A stretch of DNA of 64,000 bases from Pyropia yezoensis (lineage: Eukaryota; Rhodophyta; Bangiophyceae; Bangiales; Bangiaceae), in the NCBI GenBank assembly GCA_009829735.1, contig CM020618.1, positions 2,602,882 to 2,666,881 on the forward strand. The letters run 5' to 3'. A program made the position numbers and the translations under genes. Numbering within the stretch: position 1 is the first letter of the stretch; the number at the start of each line of letters is the position of its first letter. The notes beneath the pieces are model-generated. The model did no database searches. It worked only from the letters and a program-made list of their open reading frames with translations, and was not told where the DNA came from. This document shows, piece by piece, positions 18,780 through 30,300 of this stretch.

Positions 18780-21293
18780 ATGGCGCCACCGCGGCTGCTG
18801 ACGGCGGCGATGCTGGCGGCGGCGACACTTGTCGCCTCCGCCCCCCCGGTGGCTTCCTTTTACCTCCCTGGCATTGCGCCTGTGGACTACCCGACGGGCG
18901 CGCCCGCCGAGGTGCTCGCCGCGCGGCTGACGTCGGAAAAGAATAAGGTGCCCTACGACCTGTACAGCCTGCCGTTGTGTCCGCCACCCGCGGGGGTGCC
19001 GCGCACCAAGCGGCACCTCAACCTGGGGCAAGTCCTCGTCGGTGAGCGCGCGCAGGCGACGGGCTTCCAACTCAACATGCTGGTGCCCGTCACCTGTCAG
19101 GTGCTGTGCCACTTTGAGGTGCCGGCTGGGAAGCCGCTCGACCGCCTGCGCGACCGCCTCGCGGATGAGTACGTAGTGCGGCTCAACTTGGACAACATGC
19201 CGCTGGTGACACGGCTGCCGCCACCCAAGGCGGGCTCGGCCGCCGCGGGGAGCGCTGCCGCGTCGGCGGCGGGCTCCTTCATGCTTGGCTACCCGCTAGG
19301 GGTTGAAGACGCCTCTGGGTCCATGTTCCTCTACAACCACCTGCGCCTGCGGGTGCTCTACCACCGGCCCGCGTCGACGGACGTGGCCATGGCGGCGGCG
19401 GCGGCAGCGTCGGCGGCGTCGGGCAAGCCGCGCAACCCGGTCTACCGGATTGTTGGCTTTGAGGTGCAGCCGATGAGCGTTAACCACCAGAATGTGGATG
19501 GGAAGCTCGCCACCTGCCCGGTCAATGGTACCGACATTGAACCGCTTCGCGTGCCTGGGCGTGCCTCTTCGCGCCAGGTCGCCGCGGAGACGCCGGTAAT
19601 GTCTAATGCCATCACGTATGACGTGGAGTGGGTGGAAAGCCAGCAGGCGTGGGCCACCCGCTGGGACGCTCTGCTCAACGCCAACGCCGTCCAGGTGCAG
19701 ATCCAGTGGTTCAGTGTCGTCAATTCGGTACGTTTGAGAGATGCGTGGGGTGATGCGGCACTTGTTGCTGTTTGTCATTTTCATGGTGGCCGCTGCGTTG
19801 TGGGCTTTGCTCGTTGTTCTGGTCATCTTGGTTGTGGACTCACGGTCGGCCTTCTGACACTGTTCTTGATGCGCTGCGTTGTTCTCTCTTATCTTGTGCA
19901 CTGAGCTCTGCCTTCCGTGGTGGGTGTATTGTGGTTCTGTACCACCTTGTTCTCGGCCACAGGTCATGATCGCGCTGTTCCTGGCCGGCATGGTGGCCCT
20001 CATCCTGCTCCGCACCGTTCATGCTGACTTTGCGCGCTATAATCGCCTGGACGGGGACGATGACCTAGCCGATGACGCCGGGTGGAAGCTGGTCCACGGT
20101 GATGTCTTCCGCTCCCCCTCCCACCCGGCGGCGCTGGCCATCGCGGTAGGTACCGGCGCGCAGGTGACGGGGGTGACGGTGATCACGCTGGTCTTTGCTC
20201 TGTTGGGCCTGCTGTCGCCTGCCAACCGCGGTGGCCTTCTCAGTGCCATGCTGTTGCTCTGGGCGCTGACGGGTGCAGTCCCGGGTTACGTTTCGGCCGT
20301 TCTGTACGGCCGCTGGGGCGGCCTGGACCGAAAGGCGGTGACGCTTGGCGCGGGGATGGCTTACCCCGGCCTGGTGGGGGCCCTCTTCTTTTCCCTCAAC
20401 TTGCTGCTGTGGGCTGCGCGGAGCACCATGTCCGTCAGCTTCTTTACGCTCCTGCTGCTGCTGGCACTTTGGCTGTTTGTCGCCTTGCCCCTTTCTATCA
20501 CTGGCGCGTACGCCGGGTACAAGGTCAAGCCCGCTGACTGGCCGACTCGCGTCAATGCGATTGCACGGGCCATCCCGCGGCCGCCGATGGGGATCTCCCC
20601 CGGCTGGTATGCTGTTGCGACGGGGATCCTGTGCTTTGGGGTGGTCTTCATCGAGCTGGTGATGGTGCTGACGTCGCAGCTGTACTACATGTTTGGGTTC
20701 CTATTCATTGTGTTTGCGTTGCTGGTGGTGTCGTGCGCCGAGGTATGTTGGTTGCGTTGCTGCTGTGCTGTGGGTGCTGGCTTCTTTCCTGCTTGATCGA
20801 CCGTGGCGTTCTTTGTTATTTCCTTCTGGCCTGTGCTGCAGGCTCTTGATGAGTGGGCTTGCGTGGTGGCCCAGCGGATGCGAGGCCTCGGCGGATGACT
20901 CACTGGGCCCCTGCGTGTGTCGGCGTTGACGTTGTCGCTCGACCCCTTGCTGGGCTGGTGTTCCCTTGATGTGACTCCCTCTGGCTTTGACGCTCCCCAC
21001 CGCAGGTGTCAATCGTGTTTGTGTACCTGTCGCTGACGCACGAGGATTGGAGGTGGTGGTGGAACGCTTTCACCTTCACCGCGTCGTCCGGGCTGTGGGT
21101 GTTTGCCTACAGCCTGTGGTTCTACACGATGCAGAGCGGCCTCGAGTGGTCGACGCACCTGCTGTCATCGACGATCTTCTTTGTGTACAGCGCGATCGCG
21201 TCGAGTGCATTTGCTCTGATGACAGGGGCAATAGGCTTTGCGGCCTCGTACATCTTTGTCAACAAGATCTACAGCGTCGTTCGCGTCGAGTAG
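18780..21293 (+). CDS. TM9SF / nonaspanin (nine-transmembrane superfamily protein)
   Basis: Endomembrane protein of the EMP70/TM9SF family, acting in Golgi and endosome sorting. Three exons (18780-19727, 19963-20742, 21006-21293) with phase-0 GT-AG introns encode 671 residues, normal for the family. A signal peptide at 1-23 is followed by the start of the mature lumenal domain (SFYLPGIAPVDY). The lumenal domain runs to about residue 300. Nine membrane helices follow, beginning with VMIALFLAGMVALILLRTVH. The YYMFGFLFIVF signature helix is present. The C-terminus NKIYSVVRVE matches the family's KxD/E-type COPI/Golgi retention tail, with Arg in the Lys position. Lumenal additions (Ala-rich loops near 150-170 and 200-220) distinguish it from animal members. 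The frame is intact. The orthologue within TM9SF1-4 is not decided. Confidence 0.95.
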
Positions 21294-23264
21294 TAGCGCT
21301 CGGGGATGGCAAGACCCCTTACCGGACGGCTGTGCCTCCACTGACAGGTCGCTCACACCTGGGTACCGTGGCTTGGATGCTGTATTTGCTTGGCATGAGC
21401 GCGTGTTCCCATGTCCTCTTGGATGGGGAGTCTTCGAGACACACTTTGGTTGTGGCCGTCCTTTTTGGGGGCCACGCATGGGTCGGTGCTCTTTTTTGCG
21501 TCGCGAGAGCCGTGCATGGACATTCTCGCGACGAACTGCGGATGGAAACAAAGAACGGTTACGCCCGCCGCCGGCTACATTCGCCCGCCTTTCCTTCGCG
21601 CCCCTCACCCCCCCTTGCGCACCTCCCGGCACCGCTGGCGCATCTCCCCAACGCCCCCGCCACACTGTCAGCCATGATATTTTTCGAGGTGAAGAACGTA
21701 GCGCCCATTGTTGGGGACCACCGGGGGGAGGGGGGTCTGCAGCTCCCCCCCCCAGTTCCCCACCTTGCACCCGACCGCAGCGTGACACAGCCGCCAGAAG
21801 AAAAGATGCGCTTCTCATCTCCCGCCCCCTCCAGCCCGTCCCCCTCGCTACAAGGGCCACGCGGTCCTCCACGCCCCCCCCCCGTCCGCCTCCCCCGTCC
21901 GCCCCCCCTTTGTCAATCACGCAATGTACATACATGTCCTCCCAGAGCGGGTTGCCGGTTGCACCACTGACGTGCTGGCTCCCCTCGCCGCTCGGCGAGA
22001 CTGTCGGCGTCGCGCGCACACTGCGTCGGCCATCGCCTCCTCCGTTTACAGCGAGTGCCTGCCCATATGCCCCGTCCCAAGGTCCCCCCCACCACGGGGT
22101 CAATGAGGAAGTGGTCGCGACCAACAATCGTTCGTGCTGCCGCTGTGTTGGCATCCGCTCGCGCCGCGCCACTGCGCCGCTCCCCCCCAGACCGCCTTCC
22201 CACGCAGAGTGGCTCACCTCACCGGGGGGTCGCCTGACTCTGGCCGAGACCGCCCCTCAGGAGCGCGCGGCCCGCTACATGCTGTGTCCCAAGGCCCAAT
22301 TCTTGGGGACTCTCGACGTGTTGGGGGGGGCCGCAGCGGTGGACCCCGTCCCGGCCCTCCACGTGAACACCGTCGCGTTGCATCGACTGTTCACCAACGG
22401 AGCGCTCTCGGTGGGTGCGCTTTTGTCAGAGTGGCTGCTTGGGTCCTGGCGCTTGTTTTTCTTCTTTTGTTCTAGGAAGGGGGAAGGGGGGGGGGGGCGT
22501 AGCAGGCGTGAGGACGAATGCGACACGCGCTTTGGACGCTGCTGTCCGCGCCGTCTGGGCTACCGCCGCGGGGCCACAGCGGGCGATGAGGGAGCGCGGG
22601 ACGGGCGGTGACACCAACCGCGGCCGCCCGCGAGCCCCGCGCCGCCAGCCCAGCGCGCAGCGGGCCGCTGACTGGCCGACCCGCCCCCGCACCGCCCAGA
22701 CGGTGCGTGCGCCGTGGGCGGCCGGCCGGCGGGTACCTGTTTTCGTTTTCCGGGCGGGGGCGCCTTCCGTCCCGTCCTCCGACCACGGTCGGGTCGTCGG
22801 CTACAAGCGGAGGCAAGGTCTGAGAGGGGAGGGGGGGGGGTGCCGGCGGCAGCCAATGGCGGGTCTCCTGGGAAGGGGAGGGCTTCAACATGCACCTTGG
22901 GCCCCAACGCGTGCGCGCGCGGCGTGCGGGGCGCAACTCCCCCATCTCGCGGCTCTTGGCAGCTCGCCAGTGGACACGCCACCGCCCATGGTTAGCCGTG
23001 GCGCGTTCCCCAGCAGGAGCGGTACATAAAGAAAGAGGCAGGGCGTTGCCAGCCCGACCATGCCGCGCGGGGGTGCGCGCGCCCCGTTGCCCGGGCACCC
23101 ACCGCAGGTGACCGCCCGCCAGGCCGTCTAAGACGGAGTGGGCACCCCGCGAGGCCGCGGGGGCTTTCACCGAGTGCGCGCGGCGTCACACACCCAGCAG
23201 GCCGCGGCCGGCCAGCAGTCTGGTGCACACAACTAGTCGCTCCCCTTGCCCTCCACCCCCCTAC
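21294..23264. other. intergenic, no gene confidently recognised
   Basis: Long overlapping frames exist on both strands, but none shows a known domain. A plus-strand segment at about 22230-22470 (ERAARYMLCPKAQFLGTLDV, then a hydrophobic run ending near a poly-G tract) reads somewhat like protein, but is not recognised. Homopurine and homopyrimidine tracts are common. Confidence 0.4.
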
Positions 23265-23634
23265 CCCCCCCCCCCCCCCCCCCCAACACCCTGTATGCAG
23301 TGGCGCCACGCACAGGCGCGGCGCCACCTTGGCATCGCAGGGTGGAAGCGGGTGCCCACGTGAAAGAAAGCCGAGGTCATGGGGAGTGGAGGATGGGGGG
23401 GTGGTGCGCCTCGCGGCGCGGGTGAATGGCGCGGGGGGGGCGCGTGGACCCCGCGCCACCCGTCGTCCCGTCGCTGGCCCCGGGGGGGAACGTGGGGGGG
23501 GGGGGGGGGGGGGGGGGCGGCGGTGCGGGAAGGGGGGAGGTGGGGGCGCCTCGCCGACCGGCTGGCCGGCCGGCTGACTCGCCGGCCGGCTGGCCCGCCG
23601 GCTGGTCGTGACCGTCTCGTTGGTGGCGGCGGCG

Positions 23635-23669
<35 letters not shown>

Positions 23670-23680
23670 CGCGCCGAGGC
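23265..23680. repeat. homopolymer and simple-sequence cluster
   Basis: A poly-C tract at about 23267-23284 and a poly-G tract at about 23487-23516 are followed by a GCCGGC-rich stretch (23555-23610) and a CGG trinucleotide run (23630-23670). Confidence 0.9.
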
Positions 23681-23713
23681 GGCTGGCCGGTCATCGTCTG
23701 TAACAGGTGAAAC

Positions 23714-23750
23714 CCCATCGAAACCGCGGCTTCGATGGGAACTCGGCGGG
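23714..23750. repeat. CCCATCGAA palindrome, copy 1
   Basis: CCCATCGAA and TTCGATGGG are perfect 9-bp arms around an 8-bp core (ACCGCGGC), followed by AACTCGGCGGG. The 26-bp core is the exact reverse complement of the one at 50829-50854. Further TCGATGGGA motifs are scattered to 23850. Confidence 0.85.
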
Positions 23751-24332
23751 CCTCGGAAGGCCTGTTGAGGGGAGGTCTCGATGGAAGCTCGATGGGAACT
23801 GGATGGGAAAGCCCTTCGACGAGCCTCGATGGGAAATCCCATCGAGCATAAGCTCTTACAGTCTCGGTACGCCACACATAGTATCACGTTCCTTCTGTTT
23901 CGGTCTCGAGTGAATCGAACATTACGCAAGTACTGCCAGGCCTGGGCGCGGCTCACGCGGCCATTCTTCCAGCGTATCAGTGGGGTTCTTTTATTTTTTT
24001 TATTCTTCTATTACATATCCCTGCCCGTACCCCCGGGACTGGTAGTGGACTGGGGCGCACCCCCAGGCACAGGCAATGGACGGGGAGGACCAAACGTGGT
24101 AGCGTTCCACACGTTGACGGCGATGTACACTGACCGACACACTGTGGAACGGGGGCGTGGCGACGCCTCTGACCGGCTCCCAGTGGACCGGCAGGCTGCT
24201 GCCGTGCCTCGCCGCTCAATCGGAAGCACGACCGTCCGCCACCGAGCTAGGTCCATCAGGGAGCACACCGTCACAGCACTCGCCTCAGGAGCCTGTGATA
24301 CCACGCAGAGAATGAAAGGAGCAAAAGCGCAC

Positions 24333-24905
24333 TGTGGTATAAAACTCGATCCTCTCAGACACGTGTCAATATCCCTCGGGGGAAAGGGACAGGTAACGCA
24401 GAAAGGGGAACTACGAGAATGGTATGCCTGTTGCCTCACGTGCCTGCTCGCAGAGCAAACAGATACGCACGGTAGTGCACACGGGGAAGAGGAAAGCAAA
24501 CGCGCAGTTGTCTTTTTCCCTGAGGGCGCGGGCCGAGGGCGCCTCGCTGTCCCTCTTAACGTGCATCTGGGGGAACCCCGGCACGTTGGCCCGGTAGCCC
24601 CCCCCATAACCCCGAGTGGCCCCGACCCGAGTCTAACCTCGTCAGGTCGGGGGCCACTATCACTACTAATTCTATTCCCACTCACTAATCTCACACTCAA
24701 ATTCTCTCAAATCAAGTCCCTCACAAATATGCAAAAACACATCAGAAATCCCTCTCTCGCGTGTGGATAGCGTAGTCCACCGCATCCCAGTGCCGGGCAC
24801 GGGCCACGGCCGCCAACCATCGCCACACGGCGGGCGTGTTCTGGCACCTGGTGCCCTCTGGTTGCAGTCCCGGGTCGGCGCCAAGTCGGGGCCAGGGATG
24901 CTACA
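24333..24905 (-). repeat. element 1, 3' LTR
   Basis: Begins TGTGGTAT and ends GCTACA on the plus strand (TG...CA termini). Nearly identical to 33410-33982. A TATAAAA near 24338 points rightward, toward the antisense frame. Confidence 0.95.
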
Positions 24906-25088
24906 TAGCTCCCTCCCTAGTCCGGCACGTCCTCGGGCCGAACCAGGTGCCACCGTGCACAGCCTCGAGCACGTCCACACCGGTGCCGAGGTCGAGCGTC
25001 TTCACCCGGTCACGATCACCTGCCCCGATTCTGCCCCCCCCCTCCGCTCCTTCACCTTGGCCCTCTCGTTCCCCGGAGTCTGGACGGT

Positions 25089-27206
25089 ATGTCCAGTTCC
25101 GAGATCCAAGCTGGGCCCGTGGTTCCGGCGGCGAGTGTTGCGGAGGAGAACTCGGGTCGTCGTGCCCCTCTCCCGCCTCCGGTTCCTCGGATGTCGGTGC
25201 CGGCGCCGGTCGCCACGGCGGGGACGGATCGAGTTCCCCCGGCTTCCGCGATGCACCCGGTCGAGGCCCCCCCGGAGGGTCTCCCGGAGATGCTTCTTGG
25301 GCAGGACCCTCTGGCGGCCCGGCGTTACTCCACGGTGGTCGGCAACGCCGGCGCGGCCCAGTGCCAGCAGGATTGCATGGACCTCTGGCGCAAGGAACTC
25401 CAGCGCGGGGTCTTGACCGAGATGGACAAGGCACGTCTTCACACGGCGGACCAGATGCGCCTGGCACAAGACCGCTCCCAGAGCTTCTCGGGTTCCTCTT
25501 GGGTTGCTCGTCTGGAGGAATTCCCCTTCGCGCTGGTACTGGATCTACCCTTGACCGAGCGTCGCGTGTCCGCGTCCGTTCTCCGGTGGCCGGAGGAGGA
25601 AGGGTACGTCTACCGGGCGCTCAAGGTCTGGGATGAGGCGCTCAAGGGGTCGGGAAGCTTGAACTGCGACCCCCGTCCGAGCATGGTCGCTCTGGAGCCG
25701 CCTTTCTTGACCCGGAAATACTCCAAGTTGTCGCCGGCACGGGAGCAGGGTGAGCGACGCGGGCGTCAGCGTGACTTCCTTGTGAGCTGCAACCACCAGG
25801 AGTTCTGGAAGCTGGACAAGGCTAACCGGGCGGCATACTACCCCAAGGTCATCCCGCAGCAGCAGGAAGTCGAGATCCCGGTCGGGTTTGCTCCTTCCAG
25901 CATCCCTTGCACCTGGTACTTCTTGGACGCCTTGACTCAGGCGTCGATCAAGGGCTTCTTCCACTCAATCCCGTACATGATGTACACGTCCGAGATGACA
26001 GTCTTGGCGGCCAACCACTGGCTTCATGAGGTCTTGGTGTCCAACCGGCTTTGGTTTCTCCCTGACCTCCTGATGGTCTGGATTGTCGACAAGTTGACCG
26101 TCGACTTCCTGTGCAGCCAGGACGAGGAGTACAAGGAGCTCTTCCAGGCGATGATCGACTTCCGGCGTCTGGTGCCGGTGCATGACCGGAACTTCTTGAA
26201 CGCGATTGCCGACCAGAACCGCCCGCGTCGGGATGGCTTCGGTTGGGCGCAGGTGGTCTACCAGTCTTCTCCGGCCAAGGTGCAGCTGGCGACGCCGCTT
26301 CCGGCGTGGCCGCAGCTAGGTAGCTTTCCTGCTCCGGCCGCCCTTGATCTTCTGCCAGTTGGGCCGCCGGTGCAGGAGTCGGGATGGGCCGCGGCGGTCG
26401 GTCGGGCGTCTGCGGCGGCTCCGCTTCCTCCGGTTGCCCCTGTCGCCCCGGTCGCCTCGCCTGAACCGTCACCGGCACGTCCGCGCCCTGTTCCGGCTGT
26501 GCCAGTACTTCAAGCTCCTCCGGCACCGCGCTTGTCTGCGGCGAGTCTGGGAGTGGCCGTGCGGTCGCCGATTACTCCGGCCGCTCTACCCCGGACGCCT
26601 TCTTCCAACGCCGGCGGCGCTGTGCCTCCGCTGGAGTTGGGCACTCCGGTCTCGGGGGCCGTTGTGGACCGTCCGGTAGTGTCATCCTCAGGCCGGTTCG
26701 AGATTCCGGCGCCGACTCTGCGCCTTACCCGCTTCCGGGTGCCTGACTGGTACCTGAACCAAGGTGGTCCAACATGCGACCAGTACGACGTCGGTATGAT
26801 TGAAGACCAGCTGGGTCGTCTTCCGGTGCAGGTTGAAGGCGTCGGGTCTTCTCTGGTGCTGGGCACTTACGCCAGTGTCTTGAACGACGTGGTCGACCGG
26901 GTGTTTGCTTGCGCGGACAGCGGTCAGATGTCGAACAACCCGGTGGTTGGCGAACTTCTGGCGACTTTGACGCGGCATGGCTTGGCCCAGCAGTGGTCAG
27001 AGACCTTCACGGGCTTCCAGCGGCGCCGACGGACATATCTGGATGAGCGGGAGCCACCGGCAACTACTGGTACTACTCCGATGGCGTCATACCGGGATGC
27101 GCCGCGTCCACCGCACTACGTCATCCCGTCTTCCTCCGGTTCCCGTCGTACCGCGGAGGCAACGCCGGAGGACACTCCCGCGGCTCAGCGTCCGCGCCGG
27201 GAGTAG
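25089..27206 (+). CDS. antisense additional ORF of element 1, function unknown
   Basis: A 705-codon ATG-initiated frame on the opposite strand to gag-pol, lying between the end of pol and the 3' LTR. A Pro/Ala-rich N-terminus is followed by a globular part at about 90-390 (for example VIPQQQEVEIPVGFAPSSIP and LFQAMIDFRRLVPVHDRNFL). A Pro/Val/Ala-rich linker spans about 395-540, and a second globular part at about 545-670 contains RFRVPDWYLNQGGPTCDQYD. No known domain is recognised. The neighbouring, more diverged Ty3 element has a recognisably related stretch in the same place and orientation, so the frame is a conserved component of this lineage and not chance openness. Extra antisense frames between pol and LTR are known in some plant Ty3 elements; whether they are related to this one is unknown. 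Confidence 0.8.
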   Translation: MSSSEIQAGPVVPAASVAEENSGRRAPLPPPVPRMSVPAPVATAGTDRVPPASAMHPVEAPPEGLPEMLLGQDPLAARRYSTVVGNAGAAQCQQDCMDLWRKELQRGVLTEMDKARLHTADQMRLAQDRSQSFSGSSWVARLEEFPFALVLDLPLTERRVSASVLRWPEEEGYVYRALKVWDEALKGSGSLNCDPRPSMVALEPPFLTRKYSKLSPAREQGERRGRQRDFLVSCNHQEFWKLDKANRAAYYPKVIPQQQEVEIPVGFAPSSIPCTWYFLDALTQASIKGFFHSIPYMMYTSEMTVLAANHWLHEVLVSNRLWFLPDLLMVWIVDKLTVDFLCSQDEEYKELFQAMIDFRRLVPVHDRNFLNAIADQNRPRRDGFGWAQVVYQSSPAKVQLATPLPAWPQLGSFPAPAALDLLPVGPPVQESGWAAAVGRASAAAPLPPVAPVAPVASPEPSPARPRPVPAVPVLQAPPAPRLSAASLGVAVRSPITPAALPRTPSSNAGGAVPPLELGTPVSGAVVDRPVVSSSGRFEIPAPTLRLTRFRVPDWYLNQGGPTCDQYDVGMIEDQLGRLPVQVEGVGSSLVLGTYASVLNDVVDRVFACADSGQMSNNPVVGELLATLTRHGLAQQWSETFTGFQRRRRTYLDEREPPATTGTTPMASYRDAPRPPHYVIPSSSGSRRTAEATPEDTPAAQRPRRE

Positions 27207-27351
27207 TAGTTGGATGCAAGGAGGGTGAGGGTCTTGGGAGAAGCGAGGAGGGAAGAGGCGGAGAGAAGGGTTGCTCGAGCGGGTGCTTGTTTTCCTTGAT
27301 TGCTCCATGCTTGCATTGCGTGTTCTCCTTGATATACCCGTTCCCTTCTTC

Positions 27352-30300
27352 TCAATCCTCTTGTTCCGCATCCGTTGCGGGTGAGCTCGTCTCGTCCCGA
27401 GGGTCTTGGTTGGCCCCGTCCTCTTGGTCCTCCTCCGTGTCCGACTCCAGAATCTTGCCGGCTCTGGCCACTGGAGTGCCCTCAATCCCGTTCCGTCGCG
27501 TGTAGGCACAGACGTCCGCGATGGGTAGCCGGTTTGAGGGTTCCCATGTATCATCTGCTGGGTTAAAACCGAACCAGCGTACTCGCAGGTACAGGCGCCC
27601 GTCTCTCCAGGCATGGTCGACAAACTTGACGTAGACAAATTCCCGGCCTTCTCCTTGGGATAGCCAGGGTATCGCAGTCCGCTTACGCCGGGTCAAGTCC
27701 CGTTGGCTTGGCGGTGGAGCTCGGGTGACATGGTCGCTGCTCACCCGGTACGGGGAACCATCCACGTCTAGAAGGAAGGTCCAGCCATCCGTATTGAGGA
27801 TCTCATAAGGTCCATCCGTCTTAGAGTCCAGCTTCCCCCGGGTCTTGCTATGGGTGTCCACAAAAACCCAGTCGCCACCACCCAGTTCCTTGTTCTTTTC
27901 CCGGACACCCTTGTCATAGTCCCGCTTGTATCGCTCCTGGGTCTTTGAGATTGACTCCTTGACTCTTGGGAGCAGGAGCTTTAGTTGTTCCAGGAACTCA
28001 TCCTTTGCCTTGGGACCTGACTTCAGTGCAGGCTGGAGACCATCCGGTATTCTTTCCAGGGAGAAGTTGGTCAGCCGCCTTGGGGTGACAAAGTCGAGTG
28101 GAGCGACTCCCGTTGTCCGGTGAACTCGGGAGTTGTAGGCTAGAGTGAGGACAGCCAGGAGCTCGTCCCAGTCTTCTTGGTGCTCCTCCACGTAGTGTCG
28201 TAGCATGTCCACTAGGGTCCGGTTGAATCGTTCCACCTGGCCGTTCGTTTGAGGGTGGTACGTCGTGGTGTATAAGTTCTTGATGCCCATCAGGTCACAG
28301 ACTCCTTGGAAGAACAGGGATGCAAACTGGGGACCGTTGTCGGTTAAGACGGAGTCTGGAGGGCCATAGGCAGCTATCCAGTACTCGCAGAAGGCTGACG
28401 TGACATCCAGAGCCGTGATGGTCCTCAGCGGGATTGCTCGAGTGAACTTGGAGAACCGGTCACAAATGATGAGCAGGTATATGTTGCCACTGGATGTTTC
28501 AGGTAGGGGCCCCAGGATGTCCATGCTTAAGCTTGCAAAGGGCTCCGCCGCAGGGAATAGGCGTAGCTTAGAAGTCTTCTTCCTCTGGGACAACCGGTTC
28601 CTTGCACAAGAAATACAAGCCTCCAGGCACTTATGGACGTCACTGGCCATGGTTTCCCAGTAATAGTGTCGTCTCATGGAAGCATACATCCGATTGATAC
28701 CAGGATGTCCGGCCTGGGGAGACGAGTGCTCCAGGCGTAGGATGTCAGTCCGTAGGCTCCGGGGTACGTAGACTTGAGTTGCCCCATCGAAGGGTGACAC
28801 CCGTACTAGGAGTCCGTCTGTAGACTCGGAGAAGCGACTGTTCCGGTTCAGGTCCATTTGGTGGCGAAGCTCCAAGCATTGAGGGTCCGTCAGTTGTGCC
28901 TCCAGCATCCGGTGAATGGTTACCGGTTGATGAGCTTCAGGTGTCTCGTACAGGGGAGCGTGCCAGCCACGTCCGACATTCGGGAGGATGAAGCAAGGTA
29001 TTTCCTCCGGGATAGGACCGGTATCGGCTGCAGGAGTCTCCAGCCGGGACATGGTGTCGGCGCAGTGGTGCTCCCTCCCTGCTCTGGTGCACACCTTGTA
29101 CTTGAACTCCGAAAGGCGTAGGCGCCACCGGGCGACCCTTCCTTGACTGCTGTCCATGCATAGCAGCCACCTTAGACTGGCGTGGTCCGTCCGGATGAGG
29201 AACTCTTGTCCTTCAAGATATGGACGTAACAGGAAGCAAGCCCAGACGACCGCCAAGCACTCGCGCTCGGTCGTCGAATAGTTCTTCTCGGCTGGAGTCA
29301 AGACGCGACTGTAGTAGCCTATCGGGAGGAAGTGCCCATCAGGTTGCTGCTGGAGTAGTGAGCACCCCACCTGGACGCCACAGGCATCAGTCTCCAGAAC
29401 AAACTGGCCCTCCCGCTTGGGTAACGCCAGTACTGGAGTGGTGGTCAGGCGCTTCTTGAGCTCTTCGAAGGCTGCTGTCTGCTTCTCGTCGAACACCGGG
29501 AGTTGTGCTGGAAGCTTCTTGCTAGTAAGCTTGGTCAAGGGCCGGGCAATCAGAGCGTAGTCCCGTACGAACCGGCGGTAGACGTTGCACATACCCAGGA
29601 AGCTCTTGAGTTCCGTCTGGGTTTTAGGTTGCCGTGCATGCCGGAGGGCCTTGATATTCTTCTCATTGACTCGGAGCTCCCCCGGACTCAACACGTGCCC
29701 CAGGTACTCCACCTCAGTCTCAAACAGGTGGCACTTCTCGGCCTTGAGGGTAACTCCAGCCTTGGACAGGAGGGCCAGGACCTCTCGAAGGTGCTCCAGG
29801 TGTTCCGCTGGGGTCTTGGAGAAAACGATGATGTCGTCCAGGTAGACCAAACATGTTCTCCACCTTAGCCCCGACAGGATGATGTCGATGGCTCTCTGGA
29901 AGGTTGCCGGAGCATTAGTGAGACCAAAAGGGAGACGCTTGCACCGGAATAGTCCCATGTGGCACGTGAAGGTAGTCTTGTCCTTGTCCTCGTCAGCCAG
30001 AGGGATCTGCCAGTAACCGGCATTACAATCCAGCGTCGAGAAGAGGGTGGCATCACCAAGATAGTCGAGGCAATCATCCATCCGGGGTATCGGGTATACA
30101 TCCTTGACTGTCATCTCGTTCAGGCGTCTGTAGTCAACGCAGAAACGGAAGTGACCGCCAGGTTTCGGGACGACTACCACCGGGAAAGCCCACTCGCCAT
30201 CAGACGGCTCGATAACATCCATCTTGAGCATCTTGTTAACCTGCTTCTCAATCTCATCCCGGCGATGAGATCCAGCCCGGTATGGTTGCATGTGCACTGG

